Shown here: piece by piece, positions 25,723-34,606 of the stretch
How the letters are laid out: every line of letters starts with the position of its first letter
How positions within the stretch are numbered: the stretch's first letter is position 1
Assembly (NCBI GenBank): GCA_030150045.1
Contig: JASLGM010000027.1
Coordinates: 124,001 to 188,000, forward strand
Reading direction: 5' to 3'
From: Taishania sp.
GTDB taxonomy: Bacteria > Bacteroidota > Bacteroidia > Flavobacteriales_D > Crocinitomicaceae
DNA: 64,000 nucleotides
Position numbers and translations under genes: made by a program
Notes under the pieces: model-generated
The model's input: only the letters and a program-made list of their open reading frames with translations
Told to the model about the DNA's origin: nothing
Databases searched by the model: none

Positions 25723-26370
25723 ATGATTTATAATTTATCTTCCCAAAGTTCTGTTTTTGGAACTTACATGTCCGAAATTAGAGACATTCACATTCAAAAA
25801 GATGCCATGCGTTTCCGTCGAAATTTAGAACGAATTTCAGAAATTATGGCCTATGAAATTTCCAAAACATTTGACTATAAAGAAGAGTGCGTAACAACAC
25901 CTTTAGGTGAGGCAACCTGTTTAATTCCTAAGCAACAACCTGTATTAGCAACCATTCTTCGTGCTGGACTGGCAATGCACCAAGGTATGCTTAATGTGTT
26001 TGACCACGCCGAAAGTGCATTCGTTTCTGCATACAGAAAAAACTATTCTCCTGAAAAGTTCGAAGTATACATCGAATATATGGCAGCTCCATCGATTGAT
26101 AAACAGATTGTAATCATTACAGACCCCATGCTAGCAACTGGAAAAAGCATGGAATTGGCTTACAAAGCATTATTAAAACAAGGAACGCCCAAAAAAGTGC
26201 ATATTTGTGCAGCCATTGCAGCGCCAGAAGCAATTGAATACCTAAAGAAAACCATCCCAAGCACAGTAGACATTTGGGTAGGTGCAATAGACCAAGAACT
26301 AACAGCACAATCATACATCGTACCTGGATTAGGTGACGCTGGAGACTTAGCTTACGGAGATAAAATATAA
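25723..26370 (+). CDS. upp: Uracil phosphoribosyltransferase
   Basis: The 215-residue enzyme makes UMP from uracil and PRPP. The PRPP loop is 'VIITDPMLATGKSM' near residue 131 and the uracil-binding region near the C-terminus reads 'YIVPGLGDAGDLAYG', the family hallmark. Length is normal. It is followed after 20 bases by a small membrane protein gene and then a HAD phosphatase on the same strand, which could form a nucleotide-salvage unit. Confidence 0.96.
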   Translation: MIYNLSSQSSVFGTYMSEIRDIHIQKDAMRFRRNLERISEIMAYEISKTFDYKEECVTTPLGEATCLIPKQQPVLATILRAGLAMHQGMLNVFDHAESAFVSAYRKNYSPEKFEVYIEYMAAPSIDKQIVIITDPMLATGKSMELAYKALLKQGTPKKVHICAAIAAPEAIEYLKKTIPSTVDIWVGAIDQELTAQSYIVPGLGDAGDLAYGDKI

Positions 26371-26390
26371 ACTAAAAAAACAAAACACCT

Positions 26391-26858
26391 ATGAATTGGG
26401 GCGCATACCTAAGTATCATTACTTTATCGTTTGTAAAATTCATGTTCAGTCCTGGATTAGGCCCACTGTTTGACTTACACTGGATAGAAACATATATTGC
26501 AGCAATCATCGGGGGAACCCTTTCTACCCTCATCATTTTTTATCTATCAAGCACCATCAAAAAAAGACACCACCAAAAAACGGTTGCCAAAAGAATGCGA
26601 CTGATAGCAGAAGGAAAAAAAGACCAATTACCGAAAAGTTTCACCAAACGAAACAAAACAATCGTGCGCTTAAAAAACAGAATCCCTGTGATTCCTTTTT
26701 GCTTATGGATCCCTTACTTTTTATCCATTCCAGTAGGAACAATCATCTGCTCCAAATTTTATGGCAAGAGAAAAGTAGCTCTTCCAGCAATGTTAATCGG
26801 CGTTTTACTCAACGGATTCATCTCAACAATTGTGGTATACTTCATCAAAAATGGATAA
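26391..26858 (+). CDS. Small membrane protein of unknown function
   Basis: The 155-residue protein has about four hydrophobic segments (residues 3-22, 32-52, 98-116 and 130-150) and a very basic central loop (KKRHHQKTVAKRMR, then KRNKTIVRLKNR). This suggests an inner-membrane protein with a positively charged cytoplasmic loop. I do not recognise the family. It overlaps the next gene by 8 bases and follows upp by 20, so it is probably in the same operon. Confidence 0.8.
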   Translation: MNWGAYLSIITLSFVKFMFSPGLGPLFDLHWIETYIAAIIGGTLSTLIIFYLSSTIKKRHHQKTVAKRMRLIAEGKKDQLPKSFTKRNKTIVRLKNRIPVIPFCLWIPYFLSIPVGTIICSKFYGKRKVALPAMLIGVLLNGFISTIVVYFIKNG

Positions 26859-27558
26859 ACATATCTTCTTCGATCTCGACAGAACACTTTGGGACTTTGA
26901 CAAAAATTCAGAACAAGCACTCAAACAGATTTTCTCAGAAACCCAAACACAACACCAAATTGAAAGTTTCCAAAAATTCCATCAAGTATACAAAGATGTG
27001 AATGCAAAACTTTGGGTAAAATATGGAAAAGGGAAAATCACAAAAGACGAGTTAAGAGACGCTCGATTTACGCAAACGCTTCAAAAATTCGACCTTTTCG
27101 ACAAAGAATTAGGGAAATATTTAGGTGATCAATACATCAACATTTCCCCTTTCCAAACGGAGCTTTTTCCAAACACTATCACGACTTTGGAAGAGTTGCA
27201 AAACGAAGGTTACACCATGCACATTATCACGAATGGATTTAAAGAAGTGCAACATATAAAATTAGAAAATTGTGGTCTAAAACCCTTTTTCAACCAAATT
27301 TTGTGTTCAGAAGAAATTGGGGTAAATAAACCGAATCCACGTATTTTTAACGAAGCAATGCGCATGGCAAACACAAAAGCATCCGAAGCCGCAATGATTG
27401 GCGACGATCTTGAAGTAGATGTCATCGGCGCTACAAATGTTGGCATGCATGGCATCCACTTTGACCCAGAAGCTCGAATGAAAAACAGATCCGACGGCAC
27501 ACGCATACGAAACATCAACGAATTGCCCGCATTACTGCCCTTTCTGTTCAAGGTATAA
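26851..27558 (+). CDS. HAD-family hydrolase, YjjG-like (noncanonical nucleotidase)
   Basis: The 235-residue protein has the HAD motifs: I 'FFDLDRTLWDF' (nucleophile Asp), II 'IITNGF', III Lys in 'VNKPNPRIF', IV 'MIGDDLEVDVIGA'. The helical cap and the 'LWDFDKNS' start are those of YjjG-type phosphatases, which remove phosphate from noncanonical pyrimidine nucleotides. That would fit with upp in the same run, though substrate is an inference. The start at 26851 was taken because it gives the canonical N-terminus; the longer frame starts inside the previous gene. Confidence 0.9.
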   Translation: MDKHIFFDLDRTLWDFDKNSEQALKQIFSETQTQHQIESFQKFHQVYKDVNAKLWVKYGKGKITKDELRDARFTQTLQKFDLFDKELGKYLGDQYINISPFQTELFPNTITTLEELQNEGYTMHIITNGFKEVQHIKLENCGLKPFFNQILCSEEIGVNKPNPRIFNEAMRMANTKASEAAMIGDDLEVDVIGATNVGMHGIHFDPEARMKNRSDGTRIRNINELPALLPFLFKV

Positions 27559-27561
27559 ATC

Positions 27562-27604
27562 AAAAATCGCTAGGTATCCAACTTAGCGATTTTCTTTTTT
27601 TTCC
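27562..27604 (+). terminator. Terminator after the HAD gene
   Basis: The stem AAAATCGCTA/TAGCGATTTT with an 11-base loop is followed by CTTTTTTTT. It closes the upp-HAD unit. Confidence 0.88.
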
Positions 27605-27627
27605 AGTAAGCATTAAGTCACAAACTA

Positions 27628-27792
27628 TTTTGGCAGCCTTGAACGGTCTACACGCTTTAGTAAACTCCAACAAAGCTGTTTACCAGCTGCTTTCCACGTG
27701 CTTCCTTTGGTCGCAGCGGAAAGTCAGCGTTCACAAGTCTTTGCTGTTCTTTTAGCTACCGCGTTCCGCTCGGGCTGAAAATCGAGATACTA
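27628..27792 (+). repeat. Dispersed intergenic repeat R2, copy a
   Basis: The element starts TTTTGGCAGCCTT and ends near GGGCTGAAAATCGAGATAC. It shares with copy b (47301-47465) the blocks 'GTGCTTCCTTTGGTCGCA', 'AGCGTTCAC', 'TTTAGCTA-CGCG-TCCGC' and 'CGGGCTG', in the same order and spacing. The last 75 bases before the next gene (27793-27868) hold nothing recognisable. Confidence 0.8.
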
Positions 27793-27868
27793 CCAAAAAT
27801 CCAAAACTAAAAAATAAACATCCTTGGTTACACCCCGACTTTCATCCAAACGATACTTGGTAAGCACG

Positions 27869-28363
27869 TTAATTTGGTTTATTCTCTAAATGCCTAATTA
27901 CACCTAAAATAAAATCCAATTCTTTATTTGTTAATACTCCCATATAACTGTCCATTACTTTGTAGCTATCACTCATGATAATCCAGATTGGAAAAGCTCT
28001 TACATCAGCTTTAATTAAAGCAGTTGCCAATTCATGCTCTCCAGATGTTGCATTGTAAGGCTCGTAATGGTAACGTTTTCCATTAAAAATAATGGGATCT
28101 TTATATTCTAAATCAAACTGCGTAAAATAGAAATCCTTTTCACTCTTATTTTTTCGCAATCGTTTTTGTATAATATTCTGCTGCATAAAACAGTATTTAC
28201 ACCATTCCGCAGTAATTAAGATAAAAACTGGTTTCTTATTTTCTTTTAGTTTTTCATCCACTTGATGAATGTCTATTTGCTCAAATTGAGCAAACGCAGA
28301 TCCATTTAATAGTAACATAAAACTAAATATCAAACGAACTGGAATCCTTGTTTTTATCTTCAT
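27869..28363 (-). CDS. Exported thioredoxin-like protein
   Basis: The 164-residue product has a signal peptide (residues 1-25, ending AFAQ) and a thioredoxin fold with active site 'TAEWCKYCFMQQ' (CxxC, near residues 54-57), cis-Pro-like 'AFPIWIIM' near 128. It should be a periplasmic thiol reductant or isomerase. It starts 2 bases after the TonB receptor stop and is surely in its operon. The receptor plug also has a CxxC pair, which may be a substrate (inference). Confidence 0.85.
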   Translation of the reverse strand: MKIKTRIPVRLIFSFMLLLNGSAFAQFEQIDIHQVDEKLKENKKPVFILITAEWCKYCFMQQNIIQKRLRKNKSEKDFYFTQFDLEYKDPIIFNGKRYHYEPYNATSGEHELATALIKADVRAFPIWIIMSDSYKVMDSYMGVLTNKELDFILGVIRHLENKPN

Positions 28364-28365
28364 AA

Positions 28366-30651
28366 TTATTTGAATAAATTGTAACGGAAACCTAGGAATG
28401 CTCTAATTCCCTGATTAGGTCCATAAACATAAGACGGATCAAATGTTAAACCGTATGGATTTTCAGCAGTCACCATCGCTTGACCATTCGTATCAAATTG
28501 TACCTGCTTATCAAAAGGATCATTAGCACGAGCAATTAAAAACGGATTTCCTTTATTTGGCGTCCAATTTAATAAATTTTTCACTCCCCCGTATATTTCA
28601 AATTGCTCACCAAACTTATAAGTCAATTGAATATTCTGAATACTCCACCATGGAGAAAATGATTTACGTGGATCGGTATCACTCAACAAAGGTAAACGCA
28701 TCGGTCCATAAACATTTCCAGTATAATCAATCGACAATCCGATTTTTTTAAACGTATAACCTAAATTCCATGTCCCTGAAAATTTTTCTGTAAACAATTG
28801 TTGAGATCGTTCCCCCTCCTCCACACTATACACATCCATTGCTGTAATTCCTGCTAAGACCTTTAAACCGAATGGAAAGGAAACATCTACATTTAACGTT
28901 CCACCTTGTGAAATTGCGTATCCATCTAAATTATCATAGATGATTTTATTCGCATCTGTTTCATAATCGGCAATAATTTTATTTGTAAAATAAGTCATAA
29001 ACAGAGAAGCATCTAAACCAATATATGTAGATCCAATCGCTAAGCGTCTCACGAAATTAACATTACCATTCCATGATGTTTCTGGCTTCAAATCATTTTG
29101 AAAAACAACTTCTCTTGCCCCCGTCAGAGCAGCATGATCCTCGGTGAACACATGAGCTACACGATAACCATTACCAAACCCAACACGCAATACATTCTTT
29201 TTGTTGGCGGAATTCCATTTGTAATTTATTCTCGGAGTAAAAATATTTCCATGTAGTGAATTGTAATCATAACGTGCGCCAATAAGTAATTTGTGTTTTT
29301 CATTCAATGTAATCTCATCTTGAACAAAAACACCTGGCAGTTGCGTGTGCGTTGCTTTATTTTTTGTTGGGTCTTTAGGATCTTGAGTCGCAACTGTATT
29401 GTCATCATAATATGTGTAACGATGTGTCAATCCAACTAATAAATCATTCCTTTTCAATGTTTTGAACCATGCCAACTGGCCAAAAAGTACTTTCTGATTC
29501 GCCATAAACGAAGTTGTACCATAATAACTATTTTGATCATGTCCATTTGCACTGAACTGGAACAAAATACGTTCTTTAACCGGTAATTGATAAGTCCCGA
29601 AAAGTTCCCATCGACTAGTGTATATGCTTTCAGCATACACATCATCACCACCACGATGCTCTTTTTTCCAATTCATCTCACCTCCCCATCTATCTTCATA
29701 AACATATCGTGCTGCGAGTGAAAATAAACGATTGTCTTTCCGATCAAAATTCCATTTATTAAAAACAGAAACTCTATTTTGTAACGTTACATCCGTAAAG
29801 TTGTCCCCATTTTTATCCTTAGGCAGCGAATAGTTGAAATAATTCACTCCTAGCAAAGATTGTGCTTTTTTACCAACATTAAATTTCGCCGACAAATCTG
29901 CATTTATTTCACCCCATGAAGTGGCAAATACATCAGCCGCAACCAAAGGAGCATTTTTAGGTTTTTTAGTAATCACATTTATCAATCCTCCCACCGCTTC
30001 ACTACCATATAAAGTTGATGCAGGTCCTTTCACTATTTCTACTCGATCAATAAGTGATTGAGGGATTCCACTTAATCCGTAAACAGAAGAAAGTCCACTA
30101 ACAATGGGCATTCCATCAATAAGAATCATTGTATAAGGTCCTTCCAATCCGTTAATATGGATGTCACCGGTATTACAGATATTACAGTTTAATTGGGGTC
30201 TAACCCCATTTACATTTTGTAATGCGTCAAAAATGGAAGGTGTAGGGTTAGCTTTAAAAAAAGTAGCATTGTACACCTCTACTGGTATTGGACTGTCTAA
30301 TTTAGATACCTCCTTCATGGTACCTGAAATAACTACATCATCAAGTTGTTCGGCTTTTTTACTTAATTGTATTCGAACTTGAACAATGGAATCATTTACA
30401 ATGATTTGTTCATTGATACGATCATACCCTTCAGGGTTACCAACAATTTGATAGGTTCCAAAAGGAATCTGAGATAATACGAATTCACCATTATCATCCG
30501 TAGTTGCCCCTTTATTAAGTTGAAAAATCCCCAGTTTAACATCGGCTATCACTTGACCACTTTGGTTTAGCACTACTCCATTAATAATTCCGTCTTGAGA
30601 GAATAAGGGAAAAGATAAGAAGAGAAAGAAGAAGTATATATAAGTTCTCAT
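28366..30651 (-). CDS. TonB-dependent outer-membrane receptor, probable metal or siderophore uptake
   Basis: The 761-residue receptor has a signal peptide (ending LFSQ), a carboxypeptidase-regulatory-like domain (residues about 20-100), a plug domain ('NGLEGPYTMILIDGMPIVSG', 'IVKGPASTLYGSEAVGGLINVITKKP') and a 22-strand type barrel ending in Phe-Lys. The plug carries a 'CNICNTGDIHI' CxxC pair. The start at 30651 was chosen because it gives a proper signal peptide and lies after a good promoter. Iron-box-like operators overlap and flank that promoter, so the ligand is probably an iron complex. The downstream partner is a thioredoxin-like protein. Confidence 0.93.
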   Translation of the reverse strand: MRTYIYFFFLFLSFPLFSQDGIINGVVLNQSGQVIADVKLGIFQLNKGATTDDNGEFVLSQIPFGTYQIVGNPEGYDRINEQIIVNDSIVQVRIQLSKKAEQLDDVVISGTMKEVSKLDSPIPVEVYNATFFKANPTPSIFDALQNVNGVRPQLNCNICNTGDIHINGLEGPYTMILIDGMPIVSGLSSVYGLSGIPQSLIDRVEIVKGPASTLYGSEAVGGLINVITKKPKNAPLVAADVFATSWGEINADLSAKFNVGKKAQSLLGVNYFNYSLPKDKNGDNFTDVTLQNRVSVFNKWNFDRKDNRLFSLAARYVYEDRWGGEMNWKKEHRGGDDVYAESIYTSRWELFGTYQLPVKERILFQFSANGHDQNSYYGTTSFMANQKVLFGQLAWFKTLKRNDLLVGLTHRYTYYDDNTVATQDPKDPTKNKATHTQLPGVFVQDEITLNEKHKLLIGARYDYNSLHGNIFTPRINYKWNSANKKNVLRVGFGNGYRVAHVFTEDHAALTGAREVVFQNDLKPETSWNGNVNFVRRLAIGSTYIGLDASLFMTYFTNKIIADYETDANKIIYDNLDGYAISQGGTLNVDVSFPFGLKVLAGITAMDVYSVEEGERSQQLFTEKFSGTWNLGYTFKKIGLSIDYTGNVYGPMRLPLLSDTDPRKSFSPWWSIQNIQLTYKFGEQFEIYGGVKNLLNWTPNKGNPFLIARANDPFDKQVQFDTNGQAMVTAENPYGLTFDPSYVYGPNQGIRAFLGFRYNLFK

Positions 30652-30687
30652 TGTGTCTATAAAATTTAGTGTTTCTTTTTTGTTTTG

Positions 30688-30717
30688 CAAAATTAATAAG
30701 TTAGACGACTCTAACAA
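30688..30717 (-). promoter_or_regulatory. TonB receptor promoter with overlapping palindromic operator
   Basis: On the minus strand TTTG (-33, at 30715-30718), a 19-base spacer, and TAATTTTG (-7, 30688-30695) form a near-consensus promoter. The perfect palindrome GTTAGA-CGAC-TCTAAC at 30700-30715 fills the spacer, where a bound repressor would block RNA polymerase. Confidence 0.75.
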
Positions 30718-30735
30718 ATTAAATCAACTTAAATT

Positions 30736-30754
30736 TTAGATTAGCCTAACTTTT
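30736..30754 (-). promoter_or_regulatory. DtxR/IdeR-like iron box upstream of TonB receptor
   Basis: The 19-mer (plus strand: TTAG A TTAG C CTAA C TTTT) matches the DtxR/IdeR consensus TTAGGTTAGSCTAACCTAA at about 15 of 19 positions. It lies just upstream of the receptor's -33 element and shares the GTTAG/CTAAC half-sites with the operator in the promoter. Confidence 0.55.
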
Positions 30755-30967
30755 AAAGTTAATTAAGATCGAAATGGAATATAACACACTCATTTACTAA
30801 AACTTATCAAATTTACAGGCACTGTTTTTAAGAACACAAAAAATAATAAGGATGAAATCATACAATTCAACAAAAAAAAAAATGGATTAATCTTATAGAG
30901 ATGGATCAGAAATTGATCGATAAAACCAAAGTTTGAGCGTTGACACAAATGTCAAAAACATGCTAAA
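30755..30967. other. AT-rich divergent gap between TonB receptor and MFS gene
   Basis: No gene, repeat or strong hairpin was seen in this stretch. Confidence 0.5.
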
Positions 30968-31002
30968 TTGTAGTTTTATTCTATAGAAAGACAGTACCTT
31001 TG
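30968..31002 (+). promoter_or_regulatory. Promoter of the MFS gene, nearly leaderless
   Basis: TTG at 30968-30970 and TACCTTTG at 30995-31002 match the promoter pattern with a 24-base spacer. Only 7 bases separate the -7 element from the ATG, leaving an untranslated leader of perhaps 2-4 bases. Confidence 0.6.
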
Positions 31003-31009
31003 TGCCCAG

Positions 31010-32215
31010 ATGAATCAAAACAAACCCATAAACAGAACCTTCTTAATCATTTTATTAGGAATCTTGGCCGCAACAGGGCCTTTCACTATCGACATGTACT
31101 TACCTGGATTCAAACAAATTGCAGAAGAATTTGGGACAGATGAAAAACATGTTGCCTTCACATTGACGTCTTATTTTATTGGTATTGCTGTTGGTCAATT
31201 GATATATGGACCGCTCGTTGACAAATATGGTCGTAAAAGACCATTATTGGTTGGGCTTTCGATATATACTTTGGCAGCTATCGGCTGTGCATTATCAACA
31301 AGTATAGAGTCATTAATAATAATGCGATTGATGCAAGCACTTGGTGGTTGTGTTGGAATGGTAGCTTCAAATGCTATTATCAGTGATGTGTATGAGAAAC
31401 ATGAACGAGCGAAAGCCTTTTCACTAATTATGTTGGTGATGGGAGTTGCTCCTGTTATTGCTCCTACCGTGGGAAGTATTTTCATGGAAATTGGTTCATG
31501 GCATTACATTTTTTTCTTTTTAGCCATTTTTGCAACTTTCGTGTCTTTGTTAATTATCTTGTTTTTACCAGAAACGAGCAAGTTTATGCACACCAACAAA
31601 CTGAAAGTAAAAGACATTGCTGCGAATTATGTTTCTATTTTTAGGAATTCCACGTTTCTTTTTTACACATTAGCAGGAAGTATATCTATGTCAATATTAT
31701 TTGCATACGTTTCTTCGGCTTCATTTGTTTTCCAAACGTATTATGGACTAGATCAGCGTACCTTTGCCATCATTTTCGCTATCAATGCTTGTGGATTAAT
31801 TTTAGGTAATACAATAAACGGCTATTTGGTTGGTAAAATGAATTACATGAAAATTGCAAGTATAAGTTCTGTATTGATAACCCTTGTTTCTTTTACTGTA
31901 ATGGTTATCTTTTATTCTTATCCTAAGTTGCCTTATCCCTATGCGATTGCAGGGATTTTCATGATATTATTCCTGGTTAACTTTATTAACCCAAATGCGA
32001 CAGCGTCATCATTGGCACCATTTACTGCTACGGCAGGAGCTGCATCTGCGTTAGGTGGATCTATAAGAATGGGAACGGGTGCAATCGTTGCAGCAGTCAT
32101 TGGCATTTTTCAAGGAGAGACCCTACTCACCATGTTTGTCATGTTTTTTGCTTTAGCCTTTTTAGTCATGATTATGCTTGCTTTAGCCAATAGAAATCAA
32201 CGTAAGATTTCATAA
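31010..32215 (+). CDS. MFS multidrug exporter, Bcr/CflA family
   Basis: The 401-residue protein has 12 membrane helices. The loop 2-3 motif 'GQLIYGPLVDKYGRKRPLLVG' (near residue 62) and helix 1 'FTIDMYLPGFKQIAEEF' are hallmarks of the Bcr/CflA drug-proton antiporters (bicyclomycin, chloramphenicol). Motif C-like 'MLVMGVAPVIAPTVGS' is near residue 142. It is transcribed divergently from the TonB receptor; shared control is possible but not shown. Specific substrate cannot be read from sequence. Confidence 0.93.
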   Translation: MNQNKPINRTFLIILLGILAATGPFTIDMYLPGFKQIAEEFGTDEKHVAFTLTSYFIGIAVGQLIYGPLVDKYGRKRPLLVGLSIYTLAAIGCALSTSIESLIIMRLMQALGGCVGMVASNAIISDVYEKHERAKAFSLIMLVMGVAPVIAPTVGSIFMEIGSWHYIFFFLAIFATFVSLLIILFLPETSKFMHTNKLKVKDIAANYVSIFRNSTFLFYTLAGSISMSILFAYVSSASFVFQTYYGLDQRTFAIIFAINACGLILGNTINGYLVGKMNYMKIASISSVLITLVSFTVMVIFYSYPKLPYPYAIAGIFMILFLVNFINPNATASSLAPFTATAGAASALGGSIRMGTGAIVAAVIGIFQGETLLTMFVMFFALAFLVMIMLALANRNQRKIS

Positions 32216-32360
32216 GCCAATAAAATATTCAATAAATTATCCTGTTTCTTTTGAAGCAGGATTTTTTTCTCAAAAAAGAATAAGATAGGTGATTTTAGTT
32301 CATTGTAAAAGTTGATAATAATAGTGTTATTGGTATTAAAGTAGCTTATTTTGAAACTGG

Positions 32361-32490
32361 ATTTCGCGTTAGGGATAGTAGTGGTTAGCCCGCAGTCCCT
32401 AAGGTACGAGGGGCGAGGACTATGAACGAATAGCCCGACCTCTCACCATCCCCAAAAATAGATTTGGGATGGTGAGAGGAAACGCCCAAA
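32361..32490 (-). repeat. Dispersed intergenic repeat R1, copy C
   Basis: In minus orientation it runs from TTGGGCGTTT to CTATCCCTAACGCGAAA. The arm is CCTCTCACCATCCC paired with GGGATGGTGAGAGG, a third unrelated sequence with perfect pairing. The core (CGGGCTATTCGTTCATAGTC) matches copies A and D. It lies between the convergent MFS and rlmB genes; the rest of this gap (32216-32360) is AT-rich without features. Confidence 0.85.
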
Positions 32491-32514
32491 CACTTTTAAA
32501 AAAAATAAAGGAAA

Positions 32515-32545
32515 TAAAAAATCCCTAATCAATGATCAGGGATTT
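32515..32545 (-). terminator. Terminator after rlmB
   Basis: On the minus strand AAATCCCTGATC pairs with GATTAGGGATTT across a short loop, followed by a T-rich tail. It is 22 bases past the rlmB stop. Confidence 0.85.
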
Positions 32546-32566
32546 GAATGTATTCAAGTGATTTTA

Positions 32567-33373
32567 TTATCCGTAAAGTTCTTGGCGCGTTTTCTCATAC
32601 AAGATCATTCCCGCAGCAACACCAACATTCAAAGACGCAATGGCACCGCGCATAGGGATTTTCGTGTCAATGTCGGACATGTTGATCAAGTCTTGTGTAA
32701 TTCCGTTTTCCTCTGACCCCATAACGATGGCAATATTTCCACGTAAATTGGTTTCGTACAAGTTACTTTTCGCTTTTTCTGTACATGCAATCAAACGAAT
32801 TCCGCTTTGTTGAATGTAAAAGAGGCTGTTTTTCAGATCATCTGTTTTGCAAACTGGGATACGGTTCAGGGCTCCAGCCGAAGTTTTAATGGCGTCTGAT
32901 GTTACCAAGGCTGATCCTTTTGCAGGAATTAAAATGGCATCAACACCTTGGCATTCTGCTGTACGTGCAATTCCACCGAAATTACGCACGTCAGTGATTC
33001 TGTCTAACACTAAGATGCATATTTTCTCTCCTTTTTCCAATTTCATATTGATAATTTCTTCAATATCTTGGTATTCTACAGGCGAAGAATAGGCAACAAC
33101 TCCTTGGTGATTCTGGCGTGTAATTGCGTTTAATTTTTCTATGGGAACGAATTGAAGGTTATAGTCATTTCCTTTCAACGCTTCTTTCAAATCGTTGAAC
33201 AATTCCTTGTTCATTCCTTTTTGGATCATTATTTTATTGATCTCTCTGTTCGCTTTAATCGCTTCAATTACGGCACGAACTCCGAAGATTACATCAGCAT
33301 CTTCTTTCTTTTCGTATTTTGGTTTTTGGTCTAGATCGTATCTTCTAGGTCCCCTGTTGTTATCATCTCTCAT
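32567..33373 (-). CDS. rlmB: 23S rRNA 2'-O-ribose methyltransferase RlmB (SpoU/TrmH family)
   Basis: The 268-residue protein has a short basic disordered start, an N-terminal RNA-binding substrate domain ('VIFGVRAVIEAIKANREINKIMI', near residue 29) and a SPOUT knotted methyltransferase domain ('LDRITDVRNFGGIARTAE' motif 1 near 122, 'IVMGSEENGI' motif 2 near 213, 'IPMRGAIASLNVGVAAGMILYE' motif 3 near 236). RlmB methylates G2251 of 23S rRNA in E. coli. Its start overlaps the osmC stop by one base, so the two are co-transcribed. Confidence 0.93.
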   Translation of the reverse strand: MRDDNNRGPRRYDLDQKPKYEKKEDADVIFGVRAVIEAIKANREINKIMIQKGMNKELFNDLKEALKGNDYNLQFVPIEKLNAITRQNHQGVVAYSSPVEYQDIEEIINMKLEKGEKICILVLDRITDVRNFGGIARTAECQGVDAILIPAKGSALVTSDAIKTSAGALNRIPVCKTDDLKNSLFYIQQSGIRLIACTEKAKSNLYETNLRGNIAIVMGSEENGITQDLINMSDIDTKIPMRGAIASLNVGVAAGMILYEKTRQELYG

Positions 33374-33777
33374 TAGAATGTGTACTCAAAAATAACGTTA
33401 ATACCTTGGTGAACAGAGTGTGCTACTGGGCATGCTTTTGCTGCACGTGTAACTTTTTGTTGTGTTTTTTCGTCCCAATTATTTCCTGACAAATCCATTT
33501 TGATGATGATTTCAGATATTCTTCTTGGTTCGGAAGCCATGACTTTCGTAATGTCGGCTTTACCTTTGATAAAGCTATATCCGTTGGAATTGCAAAAAAT
33601 ACCGATAATGGTAAACATACAAGAAGCGTATGCGGTAACGACTAAATCTGTAGGCGAAAAGGCTTGCCCTTTACCGTTGTTATCCACGGGAGCATCCGTG
33701 TGAATAACTGTTCCGGACTGTACGTGTGTACACTTTGTTCTTAAATCGCCTAAATATTCAACAATTGCAGTACTCAT
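33373..33777 (-). CDS. OsmC family peroxiredoxin-like protein
   Basis: The 134-residue protein has the OsmC/Ohr fold with both redox Cys positions: 'VVTAYASCMFTIIG' near residue 54 and 'AAKACPVAHSVHQGI' near 116. OsmC-type proteins reduce organic hydroperoxides using thiols. The length and the sequence 'DNNGKGQAFSPTDLVVTAYA' are typical. It overlaps rlmB by one base, and 60 bases separate it from safE upstream; it might be read from the oxidase operon. Confidence 0.92.
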   Translation of the reverse strand: MSTAIVEYLGDLRTKCTHVQSGTVIHTDAPVDNNGKGQAFSPTDLVVTAYASCMFTIIGIFCNSNGYSFIKGKADITKVMASEPRRISEIIIKMDLSGNNWDEKTQQKVTRAAKACPVAHSVHQGINVIFEYTF

Positions 33778-33837
33778 AACTCTATTCGAATTTTAAGCAA
33801 AGGTAGTCAAAGTCGTTAACTTGGGCGGTACTTTTTG

Positions 33838-34605
33838 TTAATTTTCTGTTGGTGTTTCAGATGCTGGTTTAGAGCAACAGTCATAGCCTATTTTGCTTTT
33901 TCCCATTTGTTGTTTAGGGGTTAAGTGATTTTGTTCTGTAGGTTGTACTTGTTTATTCTTTGGGCTAATGTAGGGAATACCCAGATCCATTCCGCGTAAA
34001 ACAATGAAAACGCCCATAATTACAATATAATAAGGCAATACTCTATTCCATTTAGATTTGAAAAGATGAGTCAATTTATTGCCTAAAATATTTACTGCAT
34101 ATAGTGCTGGAAGAGTTCCTAAACCAAATCCCACCATGGCTAAAACGGAAGCTTGTGGTGTGCCGATTAACAATGCATTTGTGAGCGCGAGAATCACCAT
34201 TCCACAAGGAAGAAATCCGTTTGCAAATCCAATCAGAGTCAATCTAAAGGGTGATTTAGACTGAAAGAATTTCCCCATGATTGCACTTAATTTTAAGGAA
34301 GTTCCAAGTTTTCCAAGAGAATAACTAACCTTAAATATTTTCATTAATCCATAGATAATGGTGATGACTCCTAGAACGATAGAAAGTGTTTGCATCCAAT
34401 TCAGCAATTGAATACCTGCTCCTAACATTCCTATCAGTATACCTAGTAGTGCATAAGCTGCTGTTTTTCCAACACCATATTGTATCAGGTCCATCCATTT
34501 GGTGAAAGCGTTTTTGCGATTCAATGGTAGGGCGAGTGCAATAGGTCCACACATTCCGACACAGTGTAGACTTGCTGCTAAGCCAATAATAAAACCTGAG
34601 ATCAT
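33838..34605 (-). CDS. TauE/SafE-like membrane protein of the cbb3 oxidase locus
   Basis: The 255-residue protein has six or seven membrane helices and begins with 'GLAASLHCVGMCGPIALALPL', the CxxxC motif typical of the SafE-like proteins beside cco genes. These are thought to help copper handling or oxidase maturation. The C-terminal tail is short, polar and has a CC pair ('GYDCCSKPASE'). It follows ccoH by one base, so it is part of the oxidase operon. The exact biochemical role is not established. Confidence 0.88.
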   Translation of the reverse strand: MISGFIIGLAASLHCVGMCGPIALALPLNRKNAFTKWMDLIQYGVGKTAAYALLGILIGMLGAGIQLLNWMQTLSIVLGVITIIYGLMKIFKVSYSLGKLGTSLKLSAIMGKFFQSKSPFRLTLIGFANGFLPCGMVILALTNALLIGTPQASVLAMVGFGLGTLPALYAVNILGNKLTHLFKSKWNRVLPYYIVIMGVFIVLRGMDLGIPYISPKNKQVQPTEQNHLTPKQQMGKSKIGYDCCSKPASETPTEN

Positions 34606-34606
34606 T

